NCBI GenBank assembly: GCA_963989245.1 | Contig: OZ022341.1 | Location: 53,741,496 to 53,805,495 of the forward strand | Length of the DNA stretch: 64,000 nucleotides | Direction: 5' to 3' | DNA from: Nansenia antarctica | Lineage: Eukaryota; Chordata; Actinopteri; Argentiniformes; Microstomatidae | Shown: piece by piece, positions 42,276-52,690 of the stretch | How the letters are laid out: the number at the start of each line of letters is the position of its first letter | How positions within the stretch are numbered: position 1 is the first letter of the stretch | The notes under the pieces: model-generated | What the model saw: the letters and a program-made list of their open reading frames with translations, nothing else | What the model was told of the DNA's origin: nothing | The model's database searches: none | Position numbers and translations under genes: made by a program

Positions 42276-42726
42276 TTACACAATTGTCTGAACATGTTGA
42301 ACACAACTAAACACATTATGAACACACACACACGGTTGCAACTTTTTCACAAAACGTGTTACCATTGTGTCATTTTTAAACAGATTAGAAGAATATTTAG
42401 ATATCAACATATCATAGGTGATGCCTCTACACATGTGATTTAAGAAGTAGATACAGTGTTCACCACATGTGACCGATGTGACATCCTGAACTTGTTTGTC
42501 TGATAAATGTATCTCATCACATGACATGTTTAAAAAGTCATAAATCGATTTAGGAAATATTGAATGATTTGGAGCATTTCCAAAACTGTCAAAAAAAACA
42601 CCCAACTGTCTCCAATATATAAACTGCCAGCCAATGCTCTCCAGGCTGTTCAGAGGGGTGTGTGTTAATTATCATAGCACTAGGTCTTATTTGTAGAGGT
42701 TGCTGGGGCAGTTTATCACAAGCCAA
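42276..42726 (-). pseudogene. Protease copy 41, A8 frame break
   Basis: A8 break and CTGTCTCC change as in copy 35, plus a private Asp26 to Glu change near 42649. Confidence 0.7.
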
Positions 42727-42762
42727 AACACCTGGCTGTCAGTTCCACAGTATTCATGATGC

Positions 42763-43209
42763 TTAATAGTAATCAACTAAAACCTGTCTGCGATGGGACA
42801 CTTCAATCATACTATCATATACCGCATAAATTATTAGATTGATGGTATTAGGCAGCGGGTTCCTGAAACGTGTCTCCAGGCGTATGTTACCACTCTTGAT
42901 CAATGATAGATGCTGACTATTATCCTCGTCAGGTGTCAGATTAAATGCATAAAGAGTGTACCCTCTCAGGAAATCGTTTCGATCAATGGCCATAGCACTG
43001 TTCTTTAAATGTCTCCCTGTTGATAACACCAGTTGATAGAATTCACGAGTTACGCAACCATTAGGGAAGTCCGGTTGTAATGGTTTGGTGGGGAACTGGA
43101 CACCGTCAACATATATTGCCAGATATTCTAGATTATAATTCTTAAAATTGAATGGGTTCTTGCCATAGTCGCCCGTAAAAGAGTCATTATCAACCATCGC
43201 TACCACCAC
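42763..43209 (-). CDS. Capsid fragment copy 41
   Basis: Protein identical to reference. Confidence 0.6.
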   Translation of the reverse strand: MVVAMVDNDSFTGDYGKNPFNFKNYNLEYLAIYVDGVQFPTKPLQPDFPNGCVTREFYQLVLSTGRHLKNSAMAIDRNDFLRGYTLYAFNLTPDEDNSQHLSLIKSGNIRLETRFRNPLPNTINLIIYAVYDSMIEVSHRRQVLVDYY

Positions 43210-43321
43210 AGACTATGTTATTGTTTGACTAAAACCCCTTGCTTGACTAAATAAAAATGATTGTAATGATACATGAACTCTGATAATTTATTTGACCAAC
43301 ATTTTATTGACTTGCACAATC

Positions 43322-43771
43322 TTACACAATTGTCTGAACATGTTGAACACAACTAAACACATTATGAACACACACACACGGTTGCAACTTTTTCACAAAA
43401 CGTGTTACCATTGTGTCATTTTTAAACAGATTAGAAGAATATTTAGATATCAACATATCATAGGTGATGCCTCTACACATGTGATTTAAGAAGTAGATAC
43501 AGTGTTCACCACATGTGACCGATGTGACATCCTGAACTTGTTTGTCTGATAAATGTATCTCATCACATGACATGTTTAAAAAGTCATAAATCGATTTAGG
43601 AAATATTGAATGATTTGGAGCATTTCCAAAACTGTCAAAAAAACACCCAACTCTCTCCAATATATAAACTGCCAGCCAATGCTCTCCAGGCTGGTCAGAG
43701 GGGTGTGTGTTAATTATCATAGCACTAGGTCTTATTTGTAGAGGTTGCTGGGGCAGTTTATCACAAGCCAA
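43322..43771 (-). CDS. Protease copy 42, 149-residue form
   Basis: A7 and (AC)6, while its block partner copy 36 has A8. Confidence 0.7.
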   Translation of the reverse strand: MACDKLPQQPLQIRPSAMIINTHPSDQPGEHWLAVYILERVGCFFDSFGNAPNHSIFPKSIYDFLNMSCDEIHLSDKQVQDVTSVTCGEHCIYFLNHMCRGITYDMLISKYSSNLFKNDTMVTRFVKKLQPCVCVHNVFSCVQHVQTIV

Positions 43772-43807
43772 AACACCTGGCTGTCAGTTCCACAGTATTC
43801 ATGATGC

Positions 43808-44254
43808 TTAATAGTAATCAACTAAAACCTGTCTGCGATGGGACACTTCAATCATACTATCATATACCGCATAAATTATTAGATTGATGGTATTAGGCAG
43901 CGGGTTCCTGAAACGTGTCTCCAGGCGTATGTTACCACTCTTGATCAATGATAGATGCTGACTATTATCCTCGTCAGGTGTCAGATTAAATGCATAAAGA
44001 GTGTACCCTCTCAGGAAATCGTTTCGATCAATGGCCATAGCACTGTTCTTTAAATGTCTCCCTGTTGATAACACCAGTTGATAGAATTCACGAGTTACGC
44101 AACCATTAGGGAAGTCCGGTTGTAATGGTTTGGTGGGGAACTGGACACCGTCAACATATATTGCCAGATATTCTAGATTATAATTCTTAAAATTGAATGG
44201 GTTCTTGCCATAGCCGCCCGTAAAAGAGTCATTATCAACCATCGCTACCACCAC
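43808..44254 (-). CDS. Capsid fragment copy 42, D14G
   Basis: D14G marker shared with copy 36. Confidence 0.6.
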   Translation of the reverse strand: MVVAMVDNDSFTGGYGKNPFNFKNYNLEYLAIYVDGVQFPTKPLQPDFPNGCVTREFYQLVLSTGRHLKNSAMAIDRNDFLRGYTLYAFNLTPDEDNSQHLSLIKSGNIRLETRFRNPLPNTINLIIYAVYDSMIEVSHRRQVLVDYY

Positions 44255-44366
44255 AGACTATGTTATTGTTTGACTAAAACCCCTTGCTTGACTAAATAAA
44301 AATGATTGTAATGATACATGAACTCTGATAATTTATTTGACCAACATTTTATTGACTTGCACAATC

Positions 44367-44817
44367 TTACACAATTGTCTGAACATGTTGAACACAACTA
44401 AACACATTATGAACACACACACACGGTTGCAACTTTTTCACAAAACGTGTTACCATTGTGTCATTTTTAAACAGATTAGAAGAATATTTAGATATCAACA
44501 TATCATAGGTGATGCCTCTACACATGTGATTTAAGAAGTAGATACAGTGTTCACCACATGTGACCGATGTGACATCCTGAACTTGTTTGTCTGATAAATG
44601 TATCTCATCACATGACATGTTTAAAAAGTCATAAATCGATTTAGGAAATATTGAATGATTTGGAGCATTTCCAAAACTGTCAAAAAAAACACCCAACTCT
44701 CTCCAATATATAAACTGCCAGCCAATGCTCTCCAGGCTGGTCAGAGGGGTGTGTGTTAATTATCATAGCACTAGGTCTTATTTGTAGAGGTTGCTGGGGC
44801 AGTTTATCACAAGCCAA
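44367..44817 (-). pseudogene. Protease copy 43, A8 frame break
   Basis: A8 break with (AC)6; the last A8 copy in the window. Confidence 0.7.
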
Positions 44818-44853
44818 AACACCTGGCTGTCAGTTCCACAGTATTCATGATGC

Positions 44854-45300
44854 TTAATAGTAATCAACTAAAACCTGTCTGCGATGGGACACTTCAATCA
44901 TACTATCATATACCGCATAAATTATTAGATTGATGGTATTAGGCAGCGGGTTCCTGAAACGTGTCTCCAGGCGTATGTTACCACTCTTGATCAATGATAG
45001 ATGCTGACTATTATCCTCGTCAGGTGTCAGATTAAATGCATAAAGAGTGTACCCTCTCAGGAAATCGTTTCGATCAATGGCCATAGCACTGTTCTTTAAA
45101 TGTCTCCCTGTTGATAACACCAGTTGATAGAATTCACGAGTTACGCAACCATTAGGGAAGTCCGGTTGTAATGGTTTGGTGGGGAACTGGACACCGTCAA
45201 CATATATTGCCAGATATTCTAGATTATAATTCTTAAAATTGAATGGGTTCTTGCCATAGTCGCCCGTAAAAGAGTCATTATCAACCATCGCTACCACCAC
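44854..45300 (-). CDS. Capsid fragment copy 43
   Basis: Protein identical to reference. Confidence 0.6.
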   Translation of the reverse strand: MVVAMVDNDSFTGDYGKNPFNFKNYNLEYLAIYVDGVQFPTKPLQPDFPNGCVTREFYQLVLSTGRHLKNSAMAIDRNDFLRGYTLYAFNLTPDEDNSQHLSLIKSGNIRLETRFRNPLPNTINLIIYAVYDSMIEVSHRRQVLVDYY

Positions 45301-45412
45301 AGACTATGTTATTGTTTGACTAAAACCCCTTGCTTGACTAAATAAAAATGATTGTAATGATACATGAACTCTGATAATTTATTTGACCAACATTTTATTG
45401 ACTTGCACAATC

Positions 45413-45862
45413 TTACACAATTGTCTGAACATGTTGAACACAACTAAACACATTATGAACACACACATACGGTTGCAACTTTTTCACAAAACGTGTTACC
45501 ATTGTGTCATTTTTAAACAGATTAGAAGAATATTTAGATATCAACATATCATAGGTGATGCCTCTACACATGTGATTTAAGAAGTAGATACAGTGTTCAC
45601 CACATGTGACCGATGTGACATCCTGAACTTGTTTGTCTGATAAATGTATCTCATCACATGACATGTTTAAAAAGTCATAAATCGATTTAGGAAATATTGA
45701 ATGATTTGGAGCATTTCCAAAACTGTCAAAAAAACACCCAACTCTCTCCAATATATAAACTGCCAGCCAATGCTCTCCAGGCTGGTCAGAGGGGTGTGTG
45801 TTAATTATCATAGCACTAGGTCTTATTTGTAGAGGTTGCTGGGGCAGTTTATCACAAGCCAA
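45413..45862 (-). CDS. Protease copy 44, 149-residue form, C132Y
   Basis: The microsatellite is interrupted (ACACATAC near 45465), changing Cys132 to Tyr. Confidence 0.7.
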   Translation of the reverse strand: MACDKLPQQPLQIRPSAMIINTHPSDQPGEHWLAVYILERVGCFFDSFGNAPNHSIFPKSIYDFLNMSCDEIHLSDKQVQDVTSVTCGEHCIYFLNHMCRGITYDMLISKYSSNLFKNDTMVTRFVKKLQPYVCVHNVFSCVQHVQTIV

Positions 45863-45898
45863 AACACCTGGCTGTCAGTTCCACAGTATTCATGATGC

Positions 45899-46345
45899 TT
45901 AATAGTAATCAACTAAAACCTGTCTGCGATGGGACACTTCAATCATACTATCATATACCGCATAAATTATTAGATTGATGGTATTAGGCAGCGGGTTCCT
46001 GAAACGTGTCTCCAGGCGTATGTTACCACTCTTGATCAATGATAGATGCTGACTATTATCCTCGTCAGGTGTCAGATTAAATGCATAAAGAGTGTACCCT
46101 CTCAGGAAATCGTTTCGATCAATGGCCATAGCACTGTTCTTTAAATGTCTCCCTGTTGATAACACCAGTTGATAGAATTCACGAGTTACGCAACCATTAG
46201 GGAAGTCCGGTTGTAATGGTTTGGTGGGGAACTGGACACCGTCAACATATATTGCCAGATATTCTAGATTATAATTCTTAAAATTGAATGGGTTCTTGCC
46301 ATAGTCGCCCGTAAAAGAGTCATTATCAACCATCGCTACCACCAC
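45899..46345 (-). CDS. Capsid fragment copy 44
   Basis: Protein identical to reference. Confidence 0.6.
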   Translation of the reverse strand: MVVAMVDNDSFTGDYGKNPFNFKNYNLEYLAIYVDGVQFPTKPLQPDFPNGCVTREFYQLVLSTGRHLKNSAMAIDRNDFLRGYTLYAFNLTPDEDNSQHLSLIKSGNIRLETRFRNPLPNTINLIIYAVYDSMIEVSHRRQVLVDYY

Positions 46346-46457
46346 AGACTATGTTATTGTTTGACTAAAACCCCTTGCTTGACTAAATAAAAATGATTGT
46401 AATGATACATGAACTCTGATAATTTATTTGACCAACATTTTATTGACTTGCACAATC

Positions 46458-46907
46458 TTACACAATTGTCTGAACATGTTGAACACAACTAAACACATTA
46501 TGAACACACACACACGGTTGCAACTTTTTCACAAAACGTGTTACCATTGTGTCATTTTTAAACAGATTAGAAGAATATTTAGATATCAACATATCATAGG
46601 TGATGCCTCTACACATGTGATTTAAGAAGTAGATACAGTGTTCACCACATGTGACCGATGTGACATCCTGAACTTGTTTGTCTGATAAATGTAACTCATC
46701 ACATGACATGTTTAAAAAGTCATAAATCGATTTAGGAAATATTGAATGATTTGGAGCATTTCCAAAACTGTCAAAAAAACACCCAACTCTCTCCAATATA
46801 TAAACTGCCAGCCAATGCTCTCCAGGCTGGTCAGAGGGGTGTGTGTTAATTATCATAGCACTAGGTCTTATTTGTAGAGGTTGCTGGGGCAGTTTATCAC
46901 AAGCCAA
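46458..46907 (-). CDS. Protease copy 45, 149-residue form, I72L
   Basis: Ile72 to Leu marks copies 45-48 only. Confidence 0.7.
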   Translation of the reverse strand: MACDKLPQQPLQIRPSAMIINTHPSDQPGEHWLAVYILERVGCFFDSFGNAPNHSIFPKSIYDFLNMSCDELHLSDKQVQDVTSVTCGEHCIYFLNHMCRGITYDMLISKYSSNLFKNDTMVTRFVKKLQPCVCVHNVFSCVQHVQTIV

Positions 46908-46943
46908 AACACCTGGCTGTCAGTTCCACAGTATTCATGATGC

Positions 46944-47390
46944 TTAATAGTAATCAACTAAAACCTGTCTGCGATGGGACACTTCAATCATACTATCATA
47001 TACCGCATAAATTATTAGATTGATGGTATTAGGCAGCGGGTTCCTGAAACGTGTCTCCAGGCGTATGTCACCACTCTTGATCAATGATAGATGCTGACTA
47101 TTATCCTCGTCAGGTGTCAGATTAAATGCATAAAGAGTGTACCCTCTCAGGAAATCGTTTCGATCAATGGCCATAGCACTGTTCTTTAAATGTCTCCCTG
47201 TTGATAACACCAGTTGATAGAATTCACGAGTTACGCAACCATTAGGGAAGTCCGGTTGTAATGGTTTGGTGGGGAACTGGACACCGTCAACATATATTGC
47301 CAGATATTCTAGATTATAATTCTTAAAATTGAATGGGTTCTTGCCATAGTCGCCCGTAAAAGAGTCATTATCAACCATCGCTACCACCAC
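46944..47390 (-). CDS. Capsid fragment copy 45, N108D
   Basis: Asn108 to Asp, shared with copy 47. Confidence 0.6.
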   Translation of the reverse strand: MVVAMVDNDSFTGDYGKNPFNFKNYNLEYLAIYVDGVQFPTKPLQPDFPNGCVTREFYQLVLSTGRHLKNSAMAIDRNDFLRGYTLYAFNLTPDEDNSQHLSLIKSGDIRLETRFRNPLPNTINLIIYAVYDSMIEVSHRRQVLVDYY

Positions 47391-47502
47391 AGACTATGTT
47401 ATTGTTTGACTAAAACCCCTTGCTTGACTAAATAAAAATGATTGTAATGATACATGAACTCTGATAATTTATTTGACCAACATTTTATTGACTTGCACAA
47501 TC

Positions 47503-47952
47503 TTACACAATTGTCTGAACATGTTGAACACAACTAAACACATTATGAACACACACACACGGTTGCAACTTTTTCACAAAACGTGTTACCATTGTGTCAT
47601 TTTTAAACAGATTAGAAGAATATTTAGATATCAACATATCATAGGTGATGCCTCTACACATGTGATTTAAGAAGTAGATACAGTGTTCACCACATGTGAC
47701 CGATGTGACATCCTGAACTTGTTTGTCTGATAAATGTAACTCATCACATGACATGTTTAAAAAGTCATAAATCGATTTAGGAAATATTGAATGATTTGGA
47801 GCATTTCCAAAACTGTCAAAAAAACACCCAACTCTCTCCAATATATAAACTGCCAGCCAATGCTCTCCAGGCTGGTCAGAGGGGTGTGTGTTAATTATCA
47901 TAGCACTAGGTCTTATTTGTAGAGGTTGCTGGGGCAGTTTATCACAAGCCAA
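47503..47952 (-). CDS. Protease copy 46, 149-residue form, I72L
   Basis: Second unit of the first dimer. Confidence 0.7.
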   Translation of the reverse strand: MACDKLPQQPLQIRPSAMIINTHPSDQPGEHWLAVYILERVGCFFDSFGNAPNHSIFPKSIYDFLNMSCDELHLSDKQVQDVTSVTCGEHCIYFLNHMCRGITYDMLISKYSSNLFKNDTMVTRFVKKLQPCVCVHNVFSCVQHVQTIV

Positions 47953-47988
47953 AACACCTGGCTGTCAGTTCCACAGTATTCATGATGC

Positions 47989-48435
47989 TTAATAGTAATC
48001 AACTAAAACCTGTCTGCGATGGGACACTTCAATCATACTATCATATACCGCATAAATTATTAGATTGATGGTATTAGGCAGCGGGTTCCTGAAACGTGTC
48101 TCCAGGCGTATGTTACCACTCTTGATCAATGATAGATGCTGACTATTATCCTCGTCAGGTGTCAGATTAAATGCATAAAGAGTGTACCCTCTCAGGAAAT
48201 CGTTTCGATCAATGGCCATAGCACTGTTCTTTAAATGTCTCCCTGTTGATAACACCAGTTGATAGAATTCACGAGTTACGCAACCATTAGGGAAGTCCGG
48301 TTGTAATGGTTTGGTGGGGAACTGGACACCGTCAACATATATTGCCAGATATTCTAGATTATAATTCTTAAAATTGAATGGGTTCTTGCCATAGTCGCCC
48401 GTAAAAGAGTCATTATCAACCATCGCTACCACCAC
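47989..48435 (-). CDS. Capsid fragment copy 46
   Basis: Protein identical to reference (Asn108). Confidence 0.6.
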   Translation of the reverse strand: MVVAMVDNDSFTGDYGKNPFNFKNYNLEYLAIYVDGVQFPTKPLQPDFPNGCVTREFYQLVLSTGRHLKNSAMAIDRNDFLRGYTLYAFNLTPDEDNSQHLSLIKSGNIRLETRFRNPLPNTINLIIYAVYDSMIEVSHRRQVLVDYY

Positions 48436-48547
48436 AGACTATGTTATTGTTTGACTAAAACCCCTTGCTTGACTAAATAAAAATGATTGTAATGATACAT
48501 GAACTCTGATAATTTATTTGACCAACATTTTATTGACTTGCACAATC

Positions 48548-48997
48548 TTACACAATTGTCTGAACATGTTGAACACAACTAAACACATTATGAACACACA
48601 CACACGGTTGCAACTTTTTCACAAAACGTGTTACCATTGTGTCATTTTTAAACAGATTAGAAGAATATTTAGATATCAACATATCATAGGTGATGCCTCT
48701 ACACATGTGATTTAAGAAGTAGATACAGTGTTCACCACATGTGACCGATGTGACATCCTGAACTTGTTTGTCTGATAAATGTAACTCATCACATGACATG
48801 TTTAAAAAGTCATAAATCGATTTAGGAAATATTGAATGATTTGGAGCATTTCCAAAACTGTCAAAAAAACACCCAACTCTCTCCAATATATAAACTGCCA
48901 GCCAATGCTCTCCAGGCTGGTCAGAGGGGTGTGTGTTAATTATCATAGCACTAGGTCTTATTTGTAGAGGTTGCTGGGGCAGTTTATCACAAGCCAA
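48548..48997 (-). CDS. Protease copy 47, 149-residue form, I72L
   Basis: Repeats copy 45 at 2,090 bp. Confidence 0.7.
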   Translation of the reverse strand: MACDKLPQQPLQIRPSAMIINTHPSDQPGEHWLAVYILERVGCFFDSFGNAPNHSIFPKSIYDFLNMSCDELHLSDKQVQDVTSVTCGEHCIYFLNHMCRGITYDMLISKYSSNLFKNDTMVTRFVKKLQPCVCVHNVFSCVQHVQTIV

Positions 48998-49033
48998 AAC
49001 ACCTGGCTGTCAGTTCCACAGTATTCATGATGC

Positions 49034-49480
49034 TTAATAGTAATCAACTAAAACCTGTCTGCGATGGGACACTTCAATCATACTATCATATACCGCATAA
49101 ATTATTAGATTGATGGTATTAGGCAGCGGGTTCCTGAAACGTGTCTCCAGGCGTATGTCACCACTCTTGATCAATGATAGATGCTGACTATTATCCTCGT
49201 CAGGTGTCAGATTAAATGCATAAAGAGTGTACCCTCTCAGGAAATCGTTTCGATCAATGGCCATAGCACTGTTCTTTAAATGTCTCCCTGTTGATAACAC
49301 CAGTTGATAGAATTCACGAGTTACGCAACCATTAGGGAAGTCCGGTTGTAATGGTTTGGTGGGGAACTGGACACCGTCAACATATATTGCCAGATATTCT
49401 AGATTATAATTCTTAAAATTGAATGGGTTCTTGCCATAGTCGCCCGTAAAAGAGTCATTATCAACCATCGCTACCACCAC
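49034..49480 (-). CDS. Capsid fragment copy 47, N108D
   Basis: Repeats copy 45 at 2,090 bp. Confidence 0.6.
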   Translation of the reverse strand: MVVAMVDNDSFTGDYGKNPFNFKNYNLEYLAIYVDGVQFPTKPLQPDFPNGCVTREFYQLVLSTGRHLKNSAMAIDRNDFLRGYTLYAFNLTPDEDNSQHLSLIKSGDIRLETRFRNPLPNTINLIIYAVYDSMIEVSHRRQVLVDYY

Positions 49481-49592
49481 AGACTATGTTATTGTTTGAC
49501 TAAAACCCCTTGCTTGACTAAATAAAAATGATTGTAATGATACATGAACTCTGATAATTTATTTGACCAACATTTTATTGACTTGCACAATC

Positions 49593-50042
49593 TTACACAA
49601 TTGTCTGAACATGTTGAACACAACTAAACACATTATGAACACACACACACGGTTGCAACTTTTTCACAAAACGTGTTACCATTGTGTCATTTTTAAACAG
49701 ATTAGAAGAATATTTAGATATCAACATATCATAGGTGATGCCTCTACACATGTGATTTAAGAAGTAGATACAGTGTTCACCACATGTGACCGATGTGACA
49801 TCCTGAACTTGTTTGTCTGATAAATGTAACTCATCACATGACATGTTTAAAAAGTCATAAATCGATTTAGGAAATATTGAATGATTTGGAGCATTTCCAA
49901 AACTGTCAAAAAAACACCCAACTCTCTCCAATATATAAACTGCCAGCCAATGCTCTCCAGGCTGGTCAGAGGGGTGTGTGTTAATTATCATAGCACTAGG
50001 TCTTATTTGTAGAGGTTGCTGGGGCAGTTTATCACAAGCCAA
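49593..50042 (-). CDS. Protease copy 48, 149-residue form, I72L
   Basis: Repeats copy 46 at 2,090 bp. Confidence 0.7.
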   Translation of the reverse strand: MACDKLPQQPLQIRPSAMIINTHPSDQPGEHWLAVYILERVGCFFDSFGNAPNHSIFPKSIYDFLNMSCDELHLSDKQVQDVTSVTCGEHCIYFLNHMCRGITYDMLISKYSSNLFKNDTMVTRFVKKLQPCVCVHNVFSCVQHVQTIV

Positions 50043-50078
50043 AACACCTGGCTGTCAGTTCCACAGTATTCATGATGC

Positions 50079-50525
50079 TTAATAGTAATCAACTAAAACC
50101 TGTCTGCGATGGGACACTTCAATCATACTATCATATACCGCATAAATTATTAGATTGATGGTATTAGGCAGCGGGTTCCTGAAACGTGTCTCCAGGCGTA
50201 TGTTACCACTCTTGATCAATGATAGATGCTGACTATTATCCTCGTCAGGTGTCAGATTAAATGCATAAAGAGTGTACCCTCTCAGGAAATCGTTTCGATC
50301 AATGGCCATAGCACTGTTCTTTAAATGTCTCCCTGTTGATAACACCAGTTGATAGAATTCACGAGTTACGCAACCATTAGGGAAGTCCGGTTGTAATGGT
50401 TTGGTGGGGAACTGGACACCGTCAACATATATTGCCAGATATTCTAGATTATAATTCTTAAAATTGAATGGGTTCTTGCCATAGTCGCCCGTAAAAGAGT
50501 CATTATCAACCATCGCTACCACCAC
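50079..50525 (-). CDS. Capsid fragment copy 48
   Basis: Protein identical to reference. Confidence 0.6.
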   Translation of the reverse strand: MVVAMVDNDSFTGDYGKNPFNFKNYNLEYLAIYVDGVQFPTKPLQPDFPNGCVTREFYQLVLSTGRHLKNSAMAIDRNDFLRGYTLYAFNLTPDEDNSQHLSLIKSGNIRLETRFRNPLPNTINLIIYAVYDSMIEVSHRRQVLVDYY

Positions 50526-50637
50526 AGACTATGTTATTGTTTGACTAAAACCCCTTGCTTGACTAAATAAAAATGATTGTAATGATACATGAACTCTGAT
50601 AATTTATTTGACCAACATTTTATTGACTTGCACAATC

Positions 50638-51084
50638 TTACACAATTGTCTGAACATGTTGAACACAACTAAACACATTATGAACACACACACACGGTTG
50701 CAACTTTTTCACAAAACGTGTTACCATTGTGTCATTTTTAAACAGATTAGAAGAATATTTAGATATCAACATATCATAGGTGATGCCTCTACACATGTGA
50801 TTTAAGAAGTAGATACAGTGTTCACCACATGTGACCGATGTGACATCCTGAACTTGTTTGTCTGATAAATGTATCTCATCACATGACATGTTTAAAAAGT
50901 CATAAATCGATTTAGGAAATATTGAATGATTTGGAGCATTTCCAAAACTGTCAAAAAAACACCCAACTCTCTCCAATATATAAACTGCCAGCCAATGCTC
51001 TCCAGGCTGGTCAGAGGGGTGTGTGTTAATTATAGCACTAGGTCTTATTTGTAGAGGTTGCTGGGGCAGTTTATCACAAGCCAA
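50638..51084 (-). CDS. Protease copy 49, 148 residues, first Met deleted
   Basis: A 3 bp in-frame deletion near 51034 removes Met18, the first in-frame ATG. An ATG start would then only be possible at codon 67 of the reference, after the His and Asp. Confidence 0.65.
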   Translation of the reverse strand: MACDKLPQQPLQIRPSAIINTHPSDQPGEHWLAVYILERVGCFFDSFGNAPNHSIFPKSIYDFLNMSCDEIHLSDKQVQDVTSVTCGEHCIYFLNHMCRGITYDMLISKYSSNLFKNDTMVTRFVKKLQPCVCVHNVFSCVQHVQTIV

Positions 51085-51120
51085 AACACCTGGCTGTCAG
51101 TTCCACAGTATTCATGATGC

Positions 51121-51567
51121 TTAATAGTAATCAACTAAAACCTGTCTGCGATGGGACACTTCAATCATACTATCATATACCGCATAAATTATTAGATTGA
51201 TGGTATTAGGCAGCGGGTTCCTGAAACGTGTCTCCAGGCGTATGTTACCACTCTTGATCAATGATAGATGCTGACTATTATCCTCGTCAGGTGTCAGATT
51301 AAATGCATAAAGAGTGTACCCTCTCAGGAAATCGTTTCGATCAATGGCCATAGCACTGTTCTTTAAATGTCTCCCTGTTGATAACACCAGTTGATAGAAT
51401 TCACGAGTTACGCAACCATTAGGGAAGTCCGGTTGTAATGGTTTGGTGGGGAACTGGACACCGTCAACATATATTGCCAGATATTCTAGATTATAATTCT
51501 TAAAATTGAATGGGTTCTTGCCATAGTCGCCCGTAAAAGAGTCATTATCAACCATCGCTACCACCAC
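51121..51567 (-). CDS. Capsid fragment copy 49
   Basis: Protein identical to reference. Confidence 0.6.
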   Translation of the reverse strand: MVVAMVDNDSFTGDYGKNPFNFKNYNLEYLAIYVDGVQFPTKPLQPDFPNGCVTREFYQLVLSTGRHLKNSAMAIDRNDFLRGYTLYAFNLTPDEDNSQHLSLIKSGNIRLETRFRNPLPNTINLIIYAVYDSMIEVSHRRQVLVDYY

Positions 51568-51679
51568 AGACTATGTTATTGTTTGACTAAAACCCCTTGC
51601 TTGACTAAATAAAAATGATTGTAATGATACATGAACTCTGATAATTTATTTGACCAACATTTTATTGACTTGCACAATC

Positions 51680-52129
51680 TTACACAATTGTCTGAACATG
51701 TTGAACACAACTAAACACATTATGAACACACACACACGGTTGCAACTTTTTCACAAAACGTGTTACCATTGTGTCATTTTTAAACAGATTAGAAGAATAT
51801 TTAGATATCAACATATCATAGGTGATGCCTCTACACATGTGATTTAAGAAGTAGATACAGTGTTCACCACATGTGACCGATGTGACATCCTGAACTTGTT
51901 TGTCTGATAAATGTATCTCATCACATGACATGTTTAAAAAGTCATAAATCGATTTAGGAAATATTGAATGATTTGGAGCATTTCCAAAACTGTCAAAAAA
52001 ACACCCAACTCTCTCCAATATATAAACTGCCAGCCAGTGCTCTCCAGGCTGGTCAGAGGGGTGTGTGTTAATTATCATAGCACTAGGTCTTATTTGTAGA
52101 GGTTGCTGGGGCAGTTTATCACAAGCCAA
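51680..52129 (-). CDS. Protease copy 50, 149-residue form
   Basis: Silent His31 codon change as in copy 39. Confidence 0.7.
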   Translation of the reverse strand: MACDKLPQQPLQIRPSAMIINTHPSDQPGEHWLAVYILERVGCFFDSFGNAPNHSIFPKSIYDFLNMSCDEIHLSDKQVQDVTSVTCGEHCIYFLNHMCRGITYDMLISKYSSNLFKNDTMVTRFVKKLQPCVCVHNVFSCVQHVQTIV

Positions 52130-52165
52130 AACACCTGGCTGTCAGTTCCACAGTATTCATGATGC

Positions 52166-52612
52166 TTAATAGTAATCAACTAAAACCTGTCTGCGATGGG
52201 ACACTTCAATCATACTATCATATACCGCATAAATTATTAGATTGATGGTATTAGGCAGCGGGTTCCTGAAACGTGTCTCCAGGCGTATGTTACCACTCTT
52301 GATCAATGATAGATGCTGACTATTATCCTCGTCAGGTGTCAGATTAAATGCATAAAGAGTGTACCCTCTCAGGAAATCGTTTCGATCAATGGCCATAGCA
52401 CTGTTCTTTAAATGTCTCCCTGTTGATAACACCAGTTGATAGAATTCACGAGTTACGCAACCATTAGGGAAGTCCGGTTGTAATGGTTCGGTGGGGAACT
52501 GGACACCGTCAACATATATTGCCAGATATTCTAGATTATAATTCTTAAAATTGAATGGGTTCTTGCCATAGTCGCCCGTAAAAGAGTCATTATCAACCAT
52601 CGCTACCACCAC
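52166..52612 (-). CDS. Capsid fragment copy 50, K42E
   Basis: K42E appears here far from the other carriers (copies 11-25). Confidence 0.6.
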   Translation of the reverse strand: MVVAMVDNDSFTGDYGKNPFNFKNYNLEYLAIYVDGVQFPTEPLQPDFPNGCVTREFYQLVLSTGRHLKNSAMAIDRNDFLRGYTLYAFNLTPDEDNSQHLSLIKSGNIRLETRFRNPLPNTINLIIYAVYDSMIEVSHRRQVLVDYY

Positions 52613-52690
52613 AGACTATGTTATTGTTTGACTAAAACCCCTTGCTTGACTAAATAAAAATGATTGTAATGATACATGAACTCTGATAAT

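Larger units (their letters stand above)
41116..44254. repeat. Higher-order block B (three units)
   Basis: Partner of 34842..37978. The copies have since diverged: T122N, the A-run state of the third unit and the microsatellite of the first unit differ. Confidence 0.8.
46346..50525. repeat. Higher-order repeat: dimer present twice
   Basis: All four protease copies carry I72L while N108D alternates (present, absent, present, absent). Two 2,090 bp dimers (46346..48435 and 48436..50525) therefore follow each other. Confidence 0.85.
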
